A stretch of DNA of 52,919 nt from an uncultured Oscillospiraceae bacterium (GTDB taxonomy: Bacteria > Bacillota > Clostridia > Oscillospirales > Oscillospiraceae), in NCBI GenBank assembly GCA_944387205.1, contig CALXDZ010000115.1, forward strand, positions 1 through 52,919, read 5' to 3'. Below are positions 1 to 9,126 of the stretch, piece by piece. Both the position numbers and the translations under genes were made by a program. The notes under the pieces are model-generated. The model was given only the letters and a program-made list of their open reading frames with translations, made no database searches and was not told where the DNA came from. Each line of letters starts with the position of its first letter. Position 1 is the first letter of the stretch.

Positions 1-146
1 AGTCCATCGACGACCACAACCTGCTTTCCCAGACAGCAGGCTGTCACATAATCGCTCATAGACATCCCGGAGCGTTTTGCCAATTCCTTGATGGCCTCCC
101 GGTCTGCGGATGCCATCCGGGTGCTGAACTTGATATCTTTTTTCAT
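1..146 (-). CDS. MobC-like ribbon-helix-helix mobilisation protein, partial
   Basis: Only the first 48 codons lie in the window; the gene runs off the left edge. The protein starts MKKDIKFSTRMASADREAI and continues with a helix pattern (IKELAKRSGMSMSDYVTACC) typical of the ribbon-helix-helix N-terminus of MobC/relaxosome accessory proteins, which bind oriT DNA and help the relaxase nick it. The start at 146 follows a good ribosome-binding site (GGAGG, 6 bases upstream on the minus strand). The neighbourhood (RepA-like ATPase, sigma-like factor) is that of an integrative or mobilisable element, which supports the reading. A plain Arc-type repressor is the main alternative because the C-terminal half is missing. 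Confidence 0.6.
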   Translation of the reverse strand, partial: MKKDIKFSTRMASADREAIKELAKRSGMSMSDYVTACCLGKQVVVVDG

Positions 147-456
147 GTCGTTTCCTCCAAACCGCAGATAAAGTGGGTCCGGGCTTCTGCCCGGAAATTA
201 TGCGGAAGGCGGGCGGCGGCTGTGCCGACGACCAGACAAACGCGATGCTGGCCCTCGTCGGAAGCGACTGCGCATCTGTCGCTTCCGACCGAGGTCGAAA
301 GCTCCCTCGCTCCGTGCTTCCTCCTCTCCCCAGCGAATCCGCTTCGCTGGGTTTCGCTGGGGGCCCCTTTGGAGGCGATTCTCCCGCGCCGAACACCCGC
401 ACTCCTTCTTCGGCCACAAACGGCCCCACACGGCGTTTCTTTTGCCTTGCGGGAAT
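147..456. other. Gene-free, GC-rich spacer with three inverted repeats (candidate oriT)
   Basis: The 310 bases between the RepA-like gene and the MobC-like gene contain three perfect inverted repeats: 179-194 (CCGGGC with a 4-base loop), 257-289 (12-base arms GTCGGAAGCGAC, 9-base spacer) and 330-350 (CCAGCGAA, 5-base loop). The arrangement just upstream of a mobC-like gene is where oriT is usually found. Several overlapping ORFs cross it in different frames, but none has a start signal or recognisable protein. The oriT call is inference; one repeat could instead terminate repA transcription. Confidence 0.4.
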
Positions 457-1530
457 TTACTCGCTGCCCTCGGAAACCGCCCACAAATCGCCGCACAGCG
501 CCCCGTCAGGGTCAACAGGGTCGACTGCTGGGACACCCCTGGTATCGTCACTTTCGGCACGGTGCAGCTCAACGAGCCGTTTTCCGTTGCTGCGGCGCAC
601 CACAGCAGAAATGCCGATTTTCCTTAGTGCGTCAAGGTTTTGCAGGATCTGTCGGGACACTTTCTTGGGTGAGATACGCTCCACCCCCACAGGGTCGATT
701 TGTTCAGACAGCTCTGTGGGAGTGCCGATAAATTCAGTTCGGTCACGCATCAGTTCAGAAAGAAGATAAATGATGCGGTCGCCCAGCAGCTCTGGCTGTG
801 TCCGGCTGTCCGACACCAGCTCCCATACATTTTCACCGTTGCGCTCCAGTGTCAGCTCCCGGTATTCGATGTCCCGACCCACGCAGGTCAGTCTGGCTCT
901 GCCGCTGCCCCGCCGTTCCTCCACCAAGGTGAAGCTGGAATCCACTGCGCCGCTGATGGCGGTCGTGCCGGAGATGCGGTTGAACACATCGTCAGCGGTT
1001 TCCTTTCGCAGGTGATGGATCAGCAGGATAGCGATGCCGTAGGCATCCGCGATCCGCTTCAGTGCAGAGAGGTCGCGGTAGTCGTTGGCGTAGGTTGCGT
1101 CGCGAGCCGGACGAACCATCTGCAGCGTGTCGATGATGACCAGTACCGTGTCCGAGTGGGCGGTGAGGAATGTTTCCACCTGCTCCTCCAGCCCCTGTCC
1201 AATGAGGGCACACTCCGTGCAGAAGTGGACGCTGCTTGGTGCGTCCTCGGTGATCTCAAAGAGCCGGTTCTGGATGCGGAGGACGGAATCCTCCAGGCAG
1301 AGATAGAGGGTGGTGCCCTGCTTAGTGGTCATGTTCCACACCGGTTCTCCCTTAGCCACCGTCACCGCCAGCCACAGAGCCAGCCAGGACTTGCCCACCT
1401 TCGGGGAGCCTGCCAGGATGTGCAGGCCCTGCGCAAGCAAGGTGTCCACCACAAAATTGGGCAAGTGCAATGGCTGGCTCATCAAGGTTGCTCCATCCAC
1501 TGTGCGGAGCGGTGCGTTGTTTTTTCTCAT
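457..1530 (-). CDS. RepA-like AAA/RecA-fold ATPase of a mobile element
   Basis: A 357-residue protein with a Walker A motif GSPKVGKS at residues 41-48, a Walker B strand ending VLVIIDTLQ, and the RecA/DnaB-type core seen in AAA_25 (RepA hexameric helicase-like) proteins. Such proteins are replication or mobilisation ATPases of integrative elements and plasmids. A longer reading is open upstream to 1647, but the start at 1530 has AGGAGG seven bases ahead and begins MRKNNAPLRTVDG. The C-terminal third is basic and may bind DNA, but no named domain is visible. It is transcribed toward the MobC-like gene and is divergent from the gene at 1688. A hairpin with a U-run lies about 30 bases upstream of its start (1556-1583). 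Confidence 0.75.
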   Translation of the reverse strand: MRKNNAPLRTVDGATLMSQPLHLPNFVVDTLLAQGLHILAGSPKVGKSWLALWLAVTVAKGEPVWNMTTKQGTTLYLCLEDSVLRIQNRLFEITEDAPSSVHFCTECALIGQGLEEQVETFLTAHSDTVLVIIDTLQMVRPARDATYANDYRDLSALKRIADAYGIAILLIHHLRKETADDVFNRISGTTAISGAVDSSFTLVEERRGSGRARLTCVGRDIEYRELTLERNGENVWELVSDSRTQPELLGDRIIYLLSELMRDRTEFIGTPTELSEQIDPVGVERISPKKVSRQILQNLDALRKIGISAVVRRSNGKRLVELHRAESDDTRGVPAVDPVDPDGALCGDLWAVSEGSE

Positions 1531-1555
1531 CGTCAATTCCTCCTTGTTCTGAATA

Positions 1556-1583
1556 TGAAAAGCGCCCACCTCAGTGAGCGCTT
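1556..1583 (-). terminator. Leader hairpin with U-run ahead of the RepA-like gene
   Basis: On the minus strand AAGCGCTCAC pairs with GTGGGCGCTT (10 pairs, one G-U) around a 4-base loop, followed by TTTTC. It lies between the likely promoter and the ribosome-binding site of the RepA-like gene, so it could attenuate that gene. It may also simply separate the divergent transcripts. Confidence 0.4.
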
Positions 1584-1687
1584 CCGGGAAAGGGATTTTT
1601 CCTTTCACTTGATTATTCTGGGAGTTTTGATAAAATGAGAATATCACAAGACAGGGCTAAAACAGATATAGGACAGGAGGGGAACAT

Positions 1688-2812
1688 ATGCCGCTGGGGA
1701 TCAAACAGAACAATAACCTGCTGTGCCTCACACTGGACGTGTGGCAGGATCTGGTCTTTTTAAATGAGCAGGCCTATCCCGCGGGATATTTCGCGGCCAA
1801 TATCATGAATCAGGATCAGGCAACCCTTCAGGCCCTGATCCATTACGGCGGAGCCATTAGCAAAGAGACGGAAGCACTTATGAACGCAGACCGGGACAAC
1901 TTTGCCCGGCTGCTCCCACAGGTGCGCTCGGATGTCTCTGCCCTGCTGGATGTGCTGTGGACATACCCGCCTTTCTGCTTCCTGGACAAGTCTGTGGAAC
2001 TGGAGGTGCTGGACCAATATTGCCGCGAGGACATGGTGGATGCCCTGATGTCGACCGAGGCACCGTATCGGGATTTTTTCTTGCACTACCTGGCCGCAGC
2101 GTTTGCCATCCCCCTGGGGATTTATCATTTTGTTGTGGCGGCGGACTACTTTGAGCGGTGCTATCTCTACCGGCTCAAGGAGCGGAACGAGACCTTCTTT
2201 GCCATTGCCGCCCACGACTGTTTTACCAGTGATGACTTCTGGCATGTGATGGATGACCTCCCTTTGCCGGATATTGAAAAATTTACGGTGTCCCCAGTCA
2301 TGGAGTCCACATACATCTTTGCAAGGAACCCTACCCAGAAAGAAAAGATGGTGTTTGTCCAGCGCGTCCGCTTTCACAGGATCATGTCGTTTTACTGCTT
2401 CGACCTGATGAACGGGCTGCACCATGGACACGCTCCCTGTGTGTGCCAGAACTGCCAGCGGTATTTTCTTACCCGCAGCGGACATAAACCAAAATACTGC
2501 AGCGGCATGGCACCCCAGGACAGCCGCCTGACCTGCCGACAGTACGGTGCCATGATGCACCAGAAGGAGCAGAACAAGCAGCACCCTGTCTACCGTCTGT
2601 TCAGCACCCGCACCAACACCATCCGCAAGCATCACCAGAGAGGGAAAATCTCCGACGAGCTGCGGCGGGAAGCGCTGTATCTTGCGGAGACCTACCGAGA
2701 CCGGGCGCTTATGGACAACAACTATGCTGCCGGAGACTATGTCCACGACATGGAACAGGAGACGCTTTATGCTCAGGCAAGAGCACGCCTTGCCCAGGAG
2801 GACAAGCCATGA
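1688..2812 (+). CDS. DUF6076-type protein with a zinc-finger-like C-terminal segment
   Basis: A 374-residue protein preceded by GGACAGGAGGGG, so the ATG at 1688 is well supported. The first 240 residues are helical and unrecognised. Near residue 245-285 there is a Cys-rich block (CVCQNCQRYF ... KYCSG ... LTCRQYG) with C-x2-C ... C ... C spacing like a CGNR-type zinc finger. I recall this family as DUF6076, found in integrative elements of gut Firmicutes; the number is from memory. It overlaps the sigma-like gene by four bases (ATGA), so the two are translationally coupled and probably act together. The catalytic or binding role is unknown. Confidence 0.65.
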   Translation: MPLGIKQNNNLLCLTLDVWQDLVFLNEQAYPAGYFAANIMNQDQATLQALIHYGGAISKETEALMNADRDNFARLLPQVRSDVSALLDVLWTYPPFCFLDKSVELEVLDQYCREDMVDALMSTEAPYRDFFLHYLAAAFAIPLGIYHFVVAADYFERCYLYRLKERNETFFAIAAHDCFTSDDFWHVMDDLPLPDIEKFTVSPVMESTYIFARNPTQKEKMVFVQRVRFHRIMSFYCFDLMNGLHHGHAPCVCQNCQRYFLTRSGHKPKYCSGMAPQDSRLTCRQYGAMMHQKEQNKQHPVYRLFSTRTNTIRKHHQRGKISDELRREALYLAETYRDRALMDNNYAAGDYVHDMEQETLYAQARARLAQEDKP

Positions 2813-3630
2813 GCATGTACCTCTGTGATGCGCCCTGCCCCAGCAACGAGGAGCTTGCCCAGCGCATACAGAAAGGCGATCCAGAGGCCGCTTCACTTCT
2901 GCTTTCCAAGAATGAGGGATACCTGACCATGCTGGCCGCAAGTTACTGCGAACAATTTTCTCAGGATTTTCTGGTGGACGACCTGAAGCAGGAGGGTGCA
3001 CTGGCGCTGCTGGACGCGGTGCAGCGGTTTGACGCATCTGTGGGGACCCGGCTGCTGACCTACGCCACGCCTGCCATTGAAACGGCCATGAAGGACTGCG
3101 CCGCCCAAAGTTCTTTTTCTCTGTCACTTCCACTGGACCGTTACTACCAGCTGCGCCAGGTGGCTTTCCTCTATGCCACACACGAGCAGGACGCCGAAAC
3201 AGAGATTCTGACCGCCATTCAAGAGAAGCTGGAAGTCTCCGCCAAAGTGGCCAAGCGTCTGCTGGAGGAATACCACACTGTGTTCCAGATCGAGTCCCTG
3301 GGTGAGCGTGTTTTTGATATTAGTTTTGGCGGTGATCCCGCCAAGGCCTATGACCGTTTCATGCGCCGGACGCTGCTTCTCCAGCGCATGGAGGAGGTGC
3401 TCAAGCCCAGAGAGCTGAATTTGGTGCGCTGTTATCTGGGGATCGGTCAACCCAACGAGCAGGGCATGACCTTTCAGGAGTTGGCCATCCGGCTGAACTA
3501 CAACGGTCCCAGCGGAGCGGAGAAAGCGTATAAGAACGCCATCCGAAAACTGAGAAAGCAGCTTCATGGCGGGATTTATGGATTGTGGTTAGACATCCAA
3601 GGGATTATTCGAAAGGCACAAAGCGCCTAA
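2809..3630 (+). CDS. Mobile-element sigma-70-like factor
   Basis: A 273-residue protein. Residues about 12-105 match sigma region 2: NEELAQRIQKGDPEAASLLL, then DDLKQEGALALLDAVQRF, then TYATPAIETAMKDC. The C-terminal part (RELNLVRCYLGIG ... MTFQELAIRLNYNGP ... AYKNAIRKLRKQL) looks like region 4 with a helix-turn-helix. Such factors would direct RNA polymerase to element genes. The start overlaps the stop of the preceding gene (ATGA at 2809), implying coupling. The middle region diverges from housekeeping sigma factors. GC content is high like the rest of the 1-3,630 module, and it drops sharply just after the stop. Confidence 0.7.
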   Translation: MSMYLCDAPCPSNEELAQRIQKGDPEAASLLLSKNEGYLTMLAASYCEQFSQDFLVDDLKQEGALALLDAVQRFDASVGTRLLTYATPAIETAMKDCAAQSSFSLSLPLDRYYQLRQVAFLYATHEQDAETEILTAIQEKLEVSAKVAKRLLEEYHTVFQIESLGERVFDISFGGDPAKAYDRFMRRTLLLQRMEEVLKPRELNLVRCYLGIGQPNEQGMTFQELAIRLNYNGPSGAEKAYKNAIRKLRKQLHGGIYGLWLDIQGIIRKAQSA

Positions 3631-3677
3631 AACAAATAGCGGGTTAGCAGATAATAAGAGTCTGTACTTATAACGCA

Positions 3678-3704
3678 AGCATAGTGCATCAGCACTATTC
3701 ATGC
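3678..3704. repeat. Palindrome in the spacer before the helicase gene
   Basis: ATAGTGC-ATCA-GCACTAT (3681-3698) is a perfect 7-base inverted repeat, extended outward by GCAT/ATGC. It sits at the junction where the GC-rich element backbone gives way to AT-rich cargo, upstream of the large helicase gene. It could be an operator or the transcript end of the sigma-like gene; there is no clear T-run. Confidence 0.4.
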
Positions 3705-3801
3705 TACAATAGTTTACTGGCAACGGCTATTAAGATACTTCTGAACTTTTACGCGATTTGCAATTGCTATTTAGTTTGACTGTGTGGAGGAGAAATGGAT
3801 T

Positions 3802-6800
3802 GTGGATACAAAGAAGTTGGATAAATGGGCTGACTTGTTACTGGATACTGGAAAACGCAATAATCTTATAAACTTCAAGGATACAAGAGTATCAACTGCA
3901 GAGGTGCTGTTCCCGCCCTCTAATGTGCTTTTTGAAAAGATTGATGGGACTGCTGCCTTTGAAGTGTTTGATCCTAAGATCATAGATGAAGATGATGATT
4001 TTGCAGAGGATCTTGCTTCGGAACAACTGCAGATTGCAGTGCCTGAAGAGACCGATGTATCCGACAGCAAGGCTTCTTTTATAGCCCAGTATTCCGGTAA
4101 AATCAAGCGGCAAAACCAGATTTTATTGTATAATGCAGCAACAAACCCTCTTACAACGATAAAGAAAATTGATAAAAAGGCGCGAGAATTTATCGAAGAG
4201 ACCGGCGTGAATGTCGCCTATATGGCATTTGGGTTTATTCACTGGAAGGAAAGTGATTCCTCAAATTTTCTTTTTCGCGCACCTGTTCTGCTGATACCTA
4301 TTCAACTTGAACAGGCATCGGCGGTCGATCCTTATTTTATCAAGTCCACCGAGGACGATATCATTGTCAACCCAACCTTCGCCTATAAGATGGATGCCGA
4401 GTATGGCGTAAAACTTCCTGACTATAGCGACGAAGGTCTAACTGCCTACCTTGAAAAAGTAAGACGCCTTGTTTCAAAACTGCAATGGACCGTATCTTCA
4501 GAGTGCAAAATCGGTATTTTCTCATTTCTGAAAATCAATATGTACCGGGATCTGAAGGATAATGCTGCCACCATTCTTGCCAACCAAAATGTTAGGCAGC
4601 TTTTGGGGGAGCCGGTCGATTCGCGTGGGATAGGAGAGGAATTAGGAGTATCGTCTGTTGTTTCCGATCCTTTGATTGAATTACATAGCGTTGTAGATGC
4701 AGATTCCAGCCAAATTGAGGCAATTGAAATGGCGAAATCGGGGAAGAGCTTTGTCCTGCAAGGCCCTCCCGGAACGGGAAAGAGTCAAACGATTACCAAT
4801 ATTATCGCGGAGTGCCTTGGCGATGGGAAAAAGGTCCTGTTCGTTTCGGAAAAATTAGCAGCACTGAATGTGGTTTATGATAAGTTAAAACAGGCGGGGC
4901 TTTCAGAATTTTGCCTGGAACTTCACAGCCACAAAGCAAATAAAAAGGATGTCATCGCCGACATCTGCCATACACTCCGTACAGGAAAGAGTGCAGTTTC
5001 ATCGAAGGCTGACAGCGAGATTGCAATCAAAGAAAAAGCACAGCACCAACTGGACGCTTATGCGGCGGAACTTCACAAACCTCGTAGTGTTATCGATAAA
5101 AGTCTGTATCAACTTTATGAGCTCTATGCTGCATTGAGATCCACACCTGATGTGGAGTGGACTGTTCCGGAACTTGCATCCAAGGGCGAAGCATACTTAA
5201 CCGAGACTGTGCCTCTTTTGGAGCAATATGTTGATTATATCGCCTCCATTGGGTATGACTATCGACGGAATCCGTGGTATGGCTATATCAGCCAGGATAC
5301 ATCGTACCAAGCGAAGTCCGATATAAAAAACAGCCTGACTGCTGCAGTGCAGGTTTTGCAGGTGTTGGTCCCACTGGTGGACGAAATTTCCAAACAGTAT
5401 GGGATCAGCTGCACCAGTCTGGAAGATGTCCGTACATGGCAAAACTTTTTCAGGTTTGCCGCTACATCGGAAATCATTACTCCGGCGCTGCTGCATAAAG
5501 AGAATTTTGAAATGGCAAATTCTGCACTGAGGAATCTGAGAACTCATAGTGCTGATATTTTATCCTGTCGTTCTGTATTGGATTCTGTTTTCGACGAGGA
5601 TCTCTATCAATTAGATGGCACAGAATATCATAAAAAACTGACGAAACAGTTCAATGGAGCATTTTCCAGGCTTTTTAATACTGAGTATAAACAGCTCATG
5701 ACGGATTTGAGGCTGTGTAAAAAAGATGGAAAAAAGCTCTCTTACAACGAGGCTGTCACGATGACAGAGCGCCTTGCCTACTATCAGCAAAAGAGGCAGG
5801 AATTCTTTGAGGCAGAGGCTCCGGTCAAAGATTTTCTGGGATCGGCCTATAAGGGACTTGAAACCGAATGGGATTACGCGACAGAGCAAATGGATGTCCT
5901 GCAGACCGTATTTTCCAATGATATCTCTTTCGGCGCACTGGGGAATTACTCTGATTTCATATCTGAACGCAGGAATTTTGCGGACTATGCTCAACGCTTG
6001 GATACAGTATTCAATGACTGCGAGAGGAATGCTTTTGAACAAATTGCACGGTGCTTCGATGGCGTGATTTTGGCTATCGACATTACAAATATCTCTCTGC
6101 TTTTGGCACGATTCAATGATTGCCTGAGTGCAATGGACAAATTAGATCATTGGTGCCATTTCAGAGATTTGCTCTCCAGATTGGAAGATAAGCAGGTTCT
6201 AACCTATATTGATAGTGCCATTAGCCAAAATATTGAGCCTAAGCACATTGTAGGGGCATTCAAAAAGCAGTTCTATTATCAGTGGATTGATTCGGTGTTA
6301 TCCAGTACTCCCGTTTTGTCAGCTTTCAATAGAATTTCTCAGGATAATATGATTCGTATTTTTGCTGAGAAGGATACCGAGCAGTTCGAAATCAACAAAG
6401 CAAAGATTCGTGCGGAGCTTTCATCCAAGCGTCCGTCCCTGGACATGATTGCTTCCGGAAGTGCTCTGGCTGTTCTGCTCCGTGAGGGCGAAAAAAAGAG
6501 AAAGCAAAAGAGCATTCGAACCTTGCTTGCCGAAACGGGGGAACTTGTCCAGCGGATCAAACCTTGCTTTTTAATGTCACCGCTTAGTGTCAGCACTTTC
6601 CTTGCGCCTAACTCTGTGCATTTTGATGTGGTTGTATTTGATGAGGCATCGCAGATTTTCCCGCAAGATGCAATCGGTGCTATTTATCGTGCAAATCAGT
6701 TGATCGTGGTGGGCGATTCAAAACAGATGCCGCCCAGCAATTTTTTCAATACTTCTGTCGAAACCGATGATGCGGACGAAGAAACTGGAGATGTCACGGA

Positions 6801-8442
6801 TTTTGAATCTATTTTGGACCTTTGCTCTACTTCCATGCAGCAGCTGCGGCTGCGCTGGCATTATCGGAGCCGGTACGAACAACTCATCATGTTCTCAAAC
6901 AAGAATTTCTATGACAGCGATCTTGTTACGTTCCCTTCCTCAAAGGCGGACGCTTTGGGCGTTGGCGTAGACTACTACTATGTGGATGGTGTTTTTGACC
7001 GGAAAACCCATTCAAATCGGAATGAGGCAGAGTTTATCGTCGATTTGATTTATGAAAACATAGAGAAATACCCAAATCGAAGTCTTGGTGTTGTTGCATT
7101 CAGTGTCGCTCAACAGGATTTAATTGATAAGCTGCTGTCCAAGCGTAGGCAAAACACACCGGAAAAAGAGTTTTTCTTCAAAAATGATGGCAACGAGCCG
7201 TTCTTTATTAAGAATCTTGAAACTGTACAGGGCGATGAACGTGATACGATCATATTCAGTATCGCATACGGAATCGACGCACAAGGACGCTTGCTGCACA
7301 ATTTTGGCCCGTTGAACCGCATTGGAGGCGAAAGACGTCTAAATGTTGCAGTTACCCGTGCGAAGTGTAATGTACAGCTGGTTTCTTCCATGCACTATAC
7401 AGATATTGACTTAAAACGCACATCGGCAGAGGGAGCCAGATTGCTGCGAGAGTACCTTGACTTCGCCGAGAACGGCAATATTGCTTTGGAGCGTACTGTA
7501 AGTGTCAATACTTTTGAGCAATTTGATTCTGACTTTGAACTTGAGGTATGTGACTTTTTGCGCTCTAACGGATTTTCAGTTGACACACAGGTTGGATGTT
7601 CTGGATTTAGAATCGATCTTGGTTTGAAATTACCGAACAGTTCTGATTATGTGCTCGCGATTGAATGTGACGGAGCAACCTATCATTCTTCCAAGAACGC
7701 TCGCGACCGAGACCGTTTGCGGCAGGAAATCTTGGAACGTATGGGATGGAAATTTTATCGCATTTGGTCGACTGACTGGTTTAGGAACAGGAGTGTCGAG
7801 CAGACCAGGCTCTTAGAGGCAGCAGCCTCTGCTGTGAATCATCCGGTGCAGGAAGTACCCAATCCGTCGAATGATTCAACGGTAGATACGTTTGAAGAAT
7901 TTGAAGAAGCTGCAGAAGAACAGGCTTTTACATTTCTGCCCTATCAAGCCGCAGATATTCCAAAACTCAGTCGCCAATATCTCCCACGGGATTTTAAGGG
8001 GATGATCAAAGCAATCCTGGAGGTAGAAGCACCACTCTCTGAGGAACTTCTTCTGCGGCGTATTGTCTGGCTGTTCGATCGTGAGAAGGTTACAAAGGTT
8101 GTTTGGCAGGCATACGAGCAGCAAATGTACGGGTATCAGCGATATGGGATCATTCGTCGGAATGGATTCCTTTATTTAGATGAAGATAGAGAAATCCAGT
8201 TCCGAGCTCCTGGAGATATTGAACGCGATATCAAACAAATCGCTCCGGAAGAATTAGCTGCCGGAATGCTTGAGATTCTGAAGCAGAATGTGACAGCCGA
8301 TAAAGCTGGACTGTATCGCTCGTTAGCGCTACAGTGTGGTGTTAATCGGGTGGGTAAAGCTATCAATGAAACCTTGGATTCTGCGCTGTCGCTTCTGAAA
8401 GATTCTATTGCTATTGATGGTGACCAACTCTCAATAATATAA
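3802..8442 (+). CDS. DUF4011 - SF1 helicase - Vsr-type nuclease protein (probable antiphage defence)
   Basis: A giant protein of 1,546 residues from the GTG at 3802, chosen because GGAGGAG ends nine bases upstream; an in-frame GTG at 3784 has no such signal. The N-terminus (KLDKWADLLLDTGKRNNLINF) is typical of DUF4011. An SF1 (Upf1/AAA_11-AAA_12) helicase follows: Walker A GPPGTGKS at 321-328, Walker B DEAS at 947-950, motif III VVGDSKQMPP, and motif VI LNVAVTRAK. Residues about 1245-1328 form a Vsr/DUF559-like nuclease (RIDLGL ... LAIECDGATYH). A DUF3320-like segment lies near 1400-1445. From memory, single-gene defence systems with this architecture have been reported (hhe, I believe). The gene is AT-richer than its left neighbours, consistent with cargo. 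A non-defence DNA-repair role cannot be excluded. Confidence 0.8.
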   Translation: MDTKKLDKWADLLLDTGKRNNLINFKDTRVSTAEVLFPPSNVLFEKIDGTAAFEVFDPKIIDEDDDFAEDLASEQLQIAVPEETDVSDSKASFIAQYSGKIKRQNQILLYNAATNPLTTIKKIDKKAREFIEETGVNVAYMAFGFIHWKESDSSNFLFRAPVLLIPIQLEQASAVDPYFIKSTEDDIIVNPTFAYKMDAEYGVKLPDYSDEGLTAYLEKVRRLVSKLQWTVSSECKIGIFSFLKINMYRDLKDNAATILANQNVRQLLGEPVDSRGIGEELGVSSVVSDPLIELHSVVDADSSQIEAIEMAKSGKSFVLQGPPGTGKSQTITNIIAECLGDGKKVLFVSEKLAALNVVYDKLKQAGLSEFCLELHSHKANKKDVIADICHTLRTGKSAVSSKADSEIAIKEKAQHQLDAYAAELHKPRSVIDKSLYQLYELYAALRSTPDVEWTVPELASKGEAYLTETVPLLEQYVDYIASIGYDYRRNPWYGYISQDTSYQAKSDIKNSLTAAVQVLQVLVPLVDEISKQYGISCTSLEDVRTWQNFFRFAATSEIITPALLHKENFEMANSALRNLRTHSADILSCRSVLDSVFDEDLYQLDGTEYHKKLTKQFNGAFSRLFNTEYKQLMTDLRLCKKDGKKLSYNEAVTMTERLAYYQQKRQEFFEAEAPVKDFLGSAYKGLETEWDYATEQMDVLQTVFSNDISFGALGNYSDFISERRNFADYAQRLDTVFNDCERNAFEQIARCFDGVILAIDITNISLLLARFNDCLSAMDKLDHWCHFRDLLSRLEDKQVLTYIDSAISQNIEPKHIVGAFKKQFYYQWIDSVLSSTPVLSAFNRISQDNMIRIFAEKDTEQFEINKAKIRAELSSKRPSLDMIASGSALAVLLREGEKKRKQKSIRTLLAETGELVQRIKPCFLMSPLSVSTFLAPNSVHFDVVVFDEASQIFPQDAIGAIYRANQLIVVGDSKQMPPSNFFNTSVETDDADEETGDVTDFESILDLCSTSMQQLRLRWHYRSRYEQLIMFSNKNFYDSDLVTFPSSKADALGVGVDYYYVDGVFDRKTHSNRNEAEFIVDLIYENIEKYPNRSLGVVAFSVAQQDLIDKLLSKRRQNTPEKEFFFKNDGNEPFFIKNLETVQGDERDTIIFSIAYGIDAQGRLLHNFGPLNRIGGERRLNVAVTRAKCNVQLVSSMHYTDIDLKRTSAEGARLLREYLDFAENGNIALERTVSVNTFEQFDSDFELEVCDFLRSNGFSVDTQVGCSGFRIDLGLKLPNSSDYVLAIECDGATYHSSKNARDRDRLRQEILERMGWKFYRIWSTDWFRNRSVEQTRLLEAAASAVNHPVQEVPNPSNDSTVDTFEEFEEAAEEQAFTFLPYQAADIPKLSRQYLPRDFKGMIKAILEVEAPLSEELLLRRIVWLFDREKVTKVVWQAYEQQMYGYQRYGIIRRNGFLYLDEDREIQFRAPGDIERDIKQIAPEELAAGMLEILKQNVTADKAGLYRSLALQCGVNRVGKAINETLDSALSLLKDSIAIDGDQLSII

Positions 8443-8509
8443 TCTGATAACCGATGGGATGGTGCGCGCTTAAGCAACTATACTTTTATTTGTTGCAGAA
8501 AGGAAAATT

Positions 8510-8962
8510 GTGGTTATGAACGCTGAGCCGGAATACAGAGTCGTACAATGTCCCCAGTGCAATAAGTTTGTGCCATTTGATTGCCGTGAACAGTCGTGTT
8601 TTTGCTTGTATTGCGGAACAAAGATTACATTTTTTTCTCAGGACGAGCCTACCATAGCGAAAGACGACAATGAGAAAAGAACATTTGATAACGCAGACAT
8701 CATTGGTGTAGTGGAAGATGAATATCAAATGCCTCCACGCGGGATAGTTGTCACAACAGAACTGGAAAACTCAGTTTCTCTTCAGCAATCTGTCTTATTT
8801 ATCAACACGGAAGGAACCTGTATCGGGCAAGGGAAAATTATTGGTATCGAGTACAATGGGCAATTACTTTCATCGGCACAACGTGGAATGAGTGTCGGCC
8901 TCTTTGTTGATCCATACTCACTCCATGATTTGGTTGGAAGCATTCTGATTTTTGACAGATGA
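8510..8962 (+). CDS. Zinc ribbon fused to an EF-Tu domain 2-like barrel
   Basis: A 150-residue protein (GTG 8510; ATG 8516 is equally possible, with AGAAAGGA upstream). Residues about 14-45 are a zinc ribbon (CPQC ... CLYCG). Residues about 65-150 resemble domain 2 of EF-Tu: [18 protein letters not shown] corresponds to GRGTVVTGRVERGIIKVGE, and [20 protein letters not shown] to [20 protein letters not shown], with the expected spacing. No GTPase domain is present. It begins 67 bases after the helicase-nuclease gene on the same strand, so the two may form an operon. A function is not known; I infer either a nucleic-acid/ribosome-binding accessory or a mimic of the translation-factor fold. Confidence 0.65.
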   Translation: [150 protein letters not shown]

Positions 8963-9126
8963 AATCTTTTGATTGGTAAAATTAAGTTTTAACCAAAACT
9001 CCTTTAGATTTTTGGGATAAAAACGCCAAACCAACATCCATCCTTAGGTTTTAGTAAAAATGTCTTCTGGCATGGTTAAATCCAAACAAATGGTTTATCT
9101 GAATAGATTTTTACCAATATTTTTTC

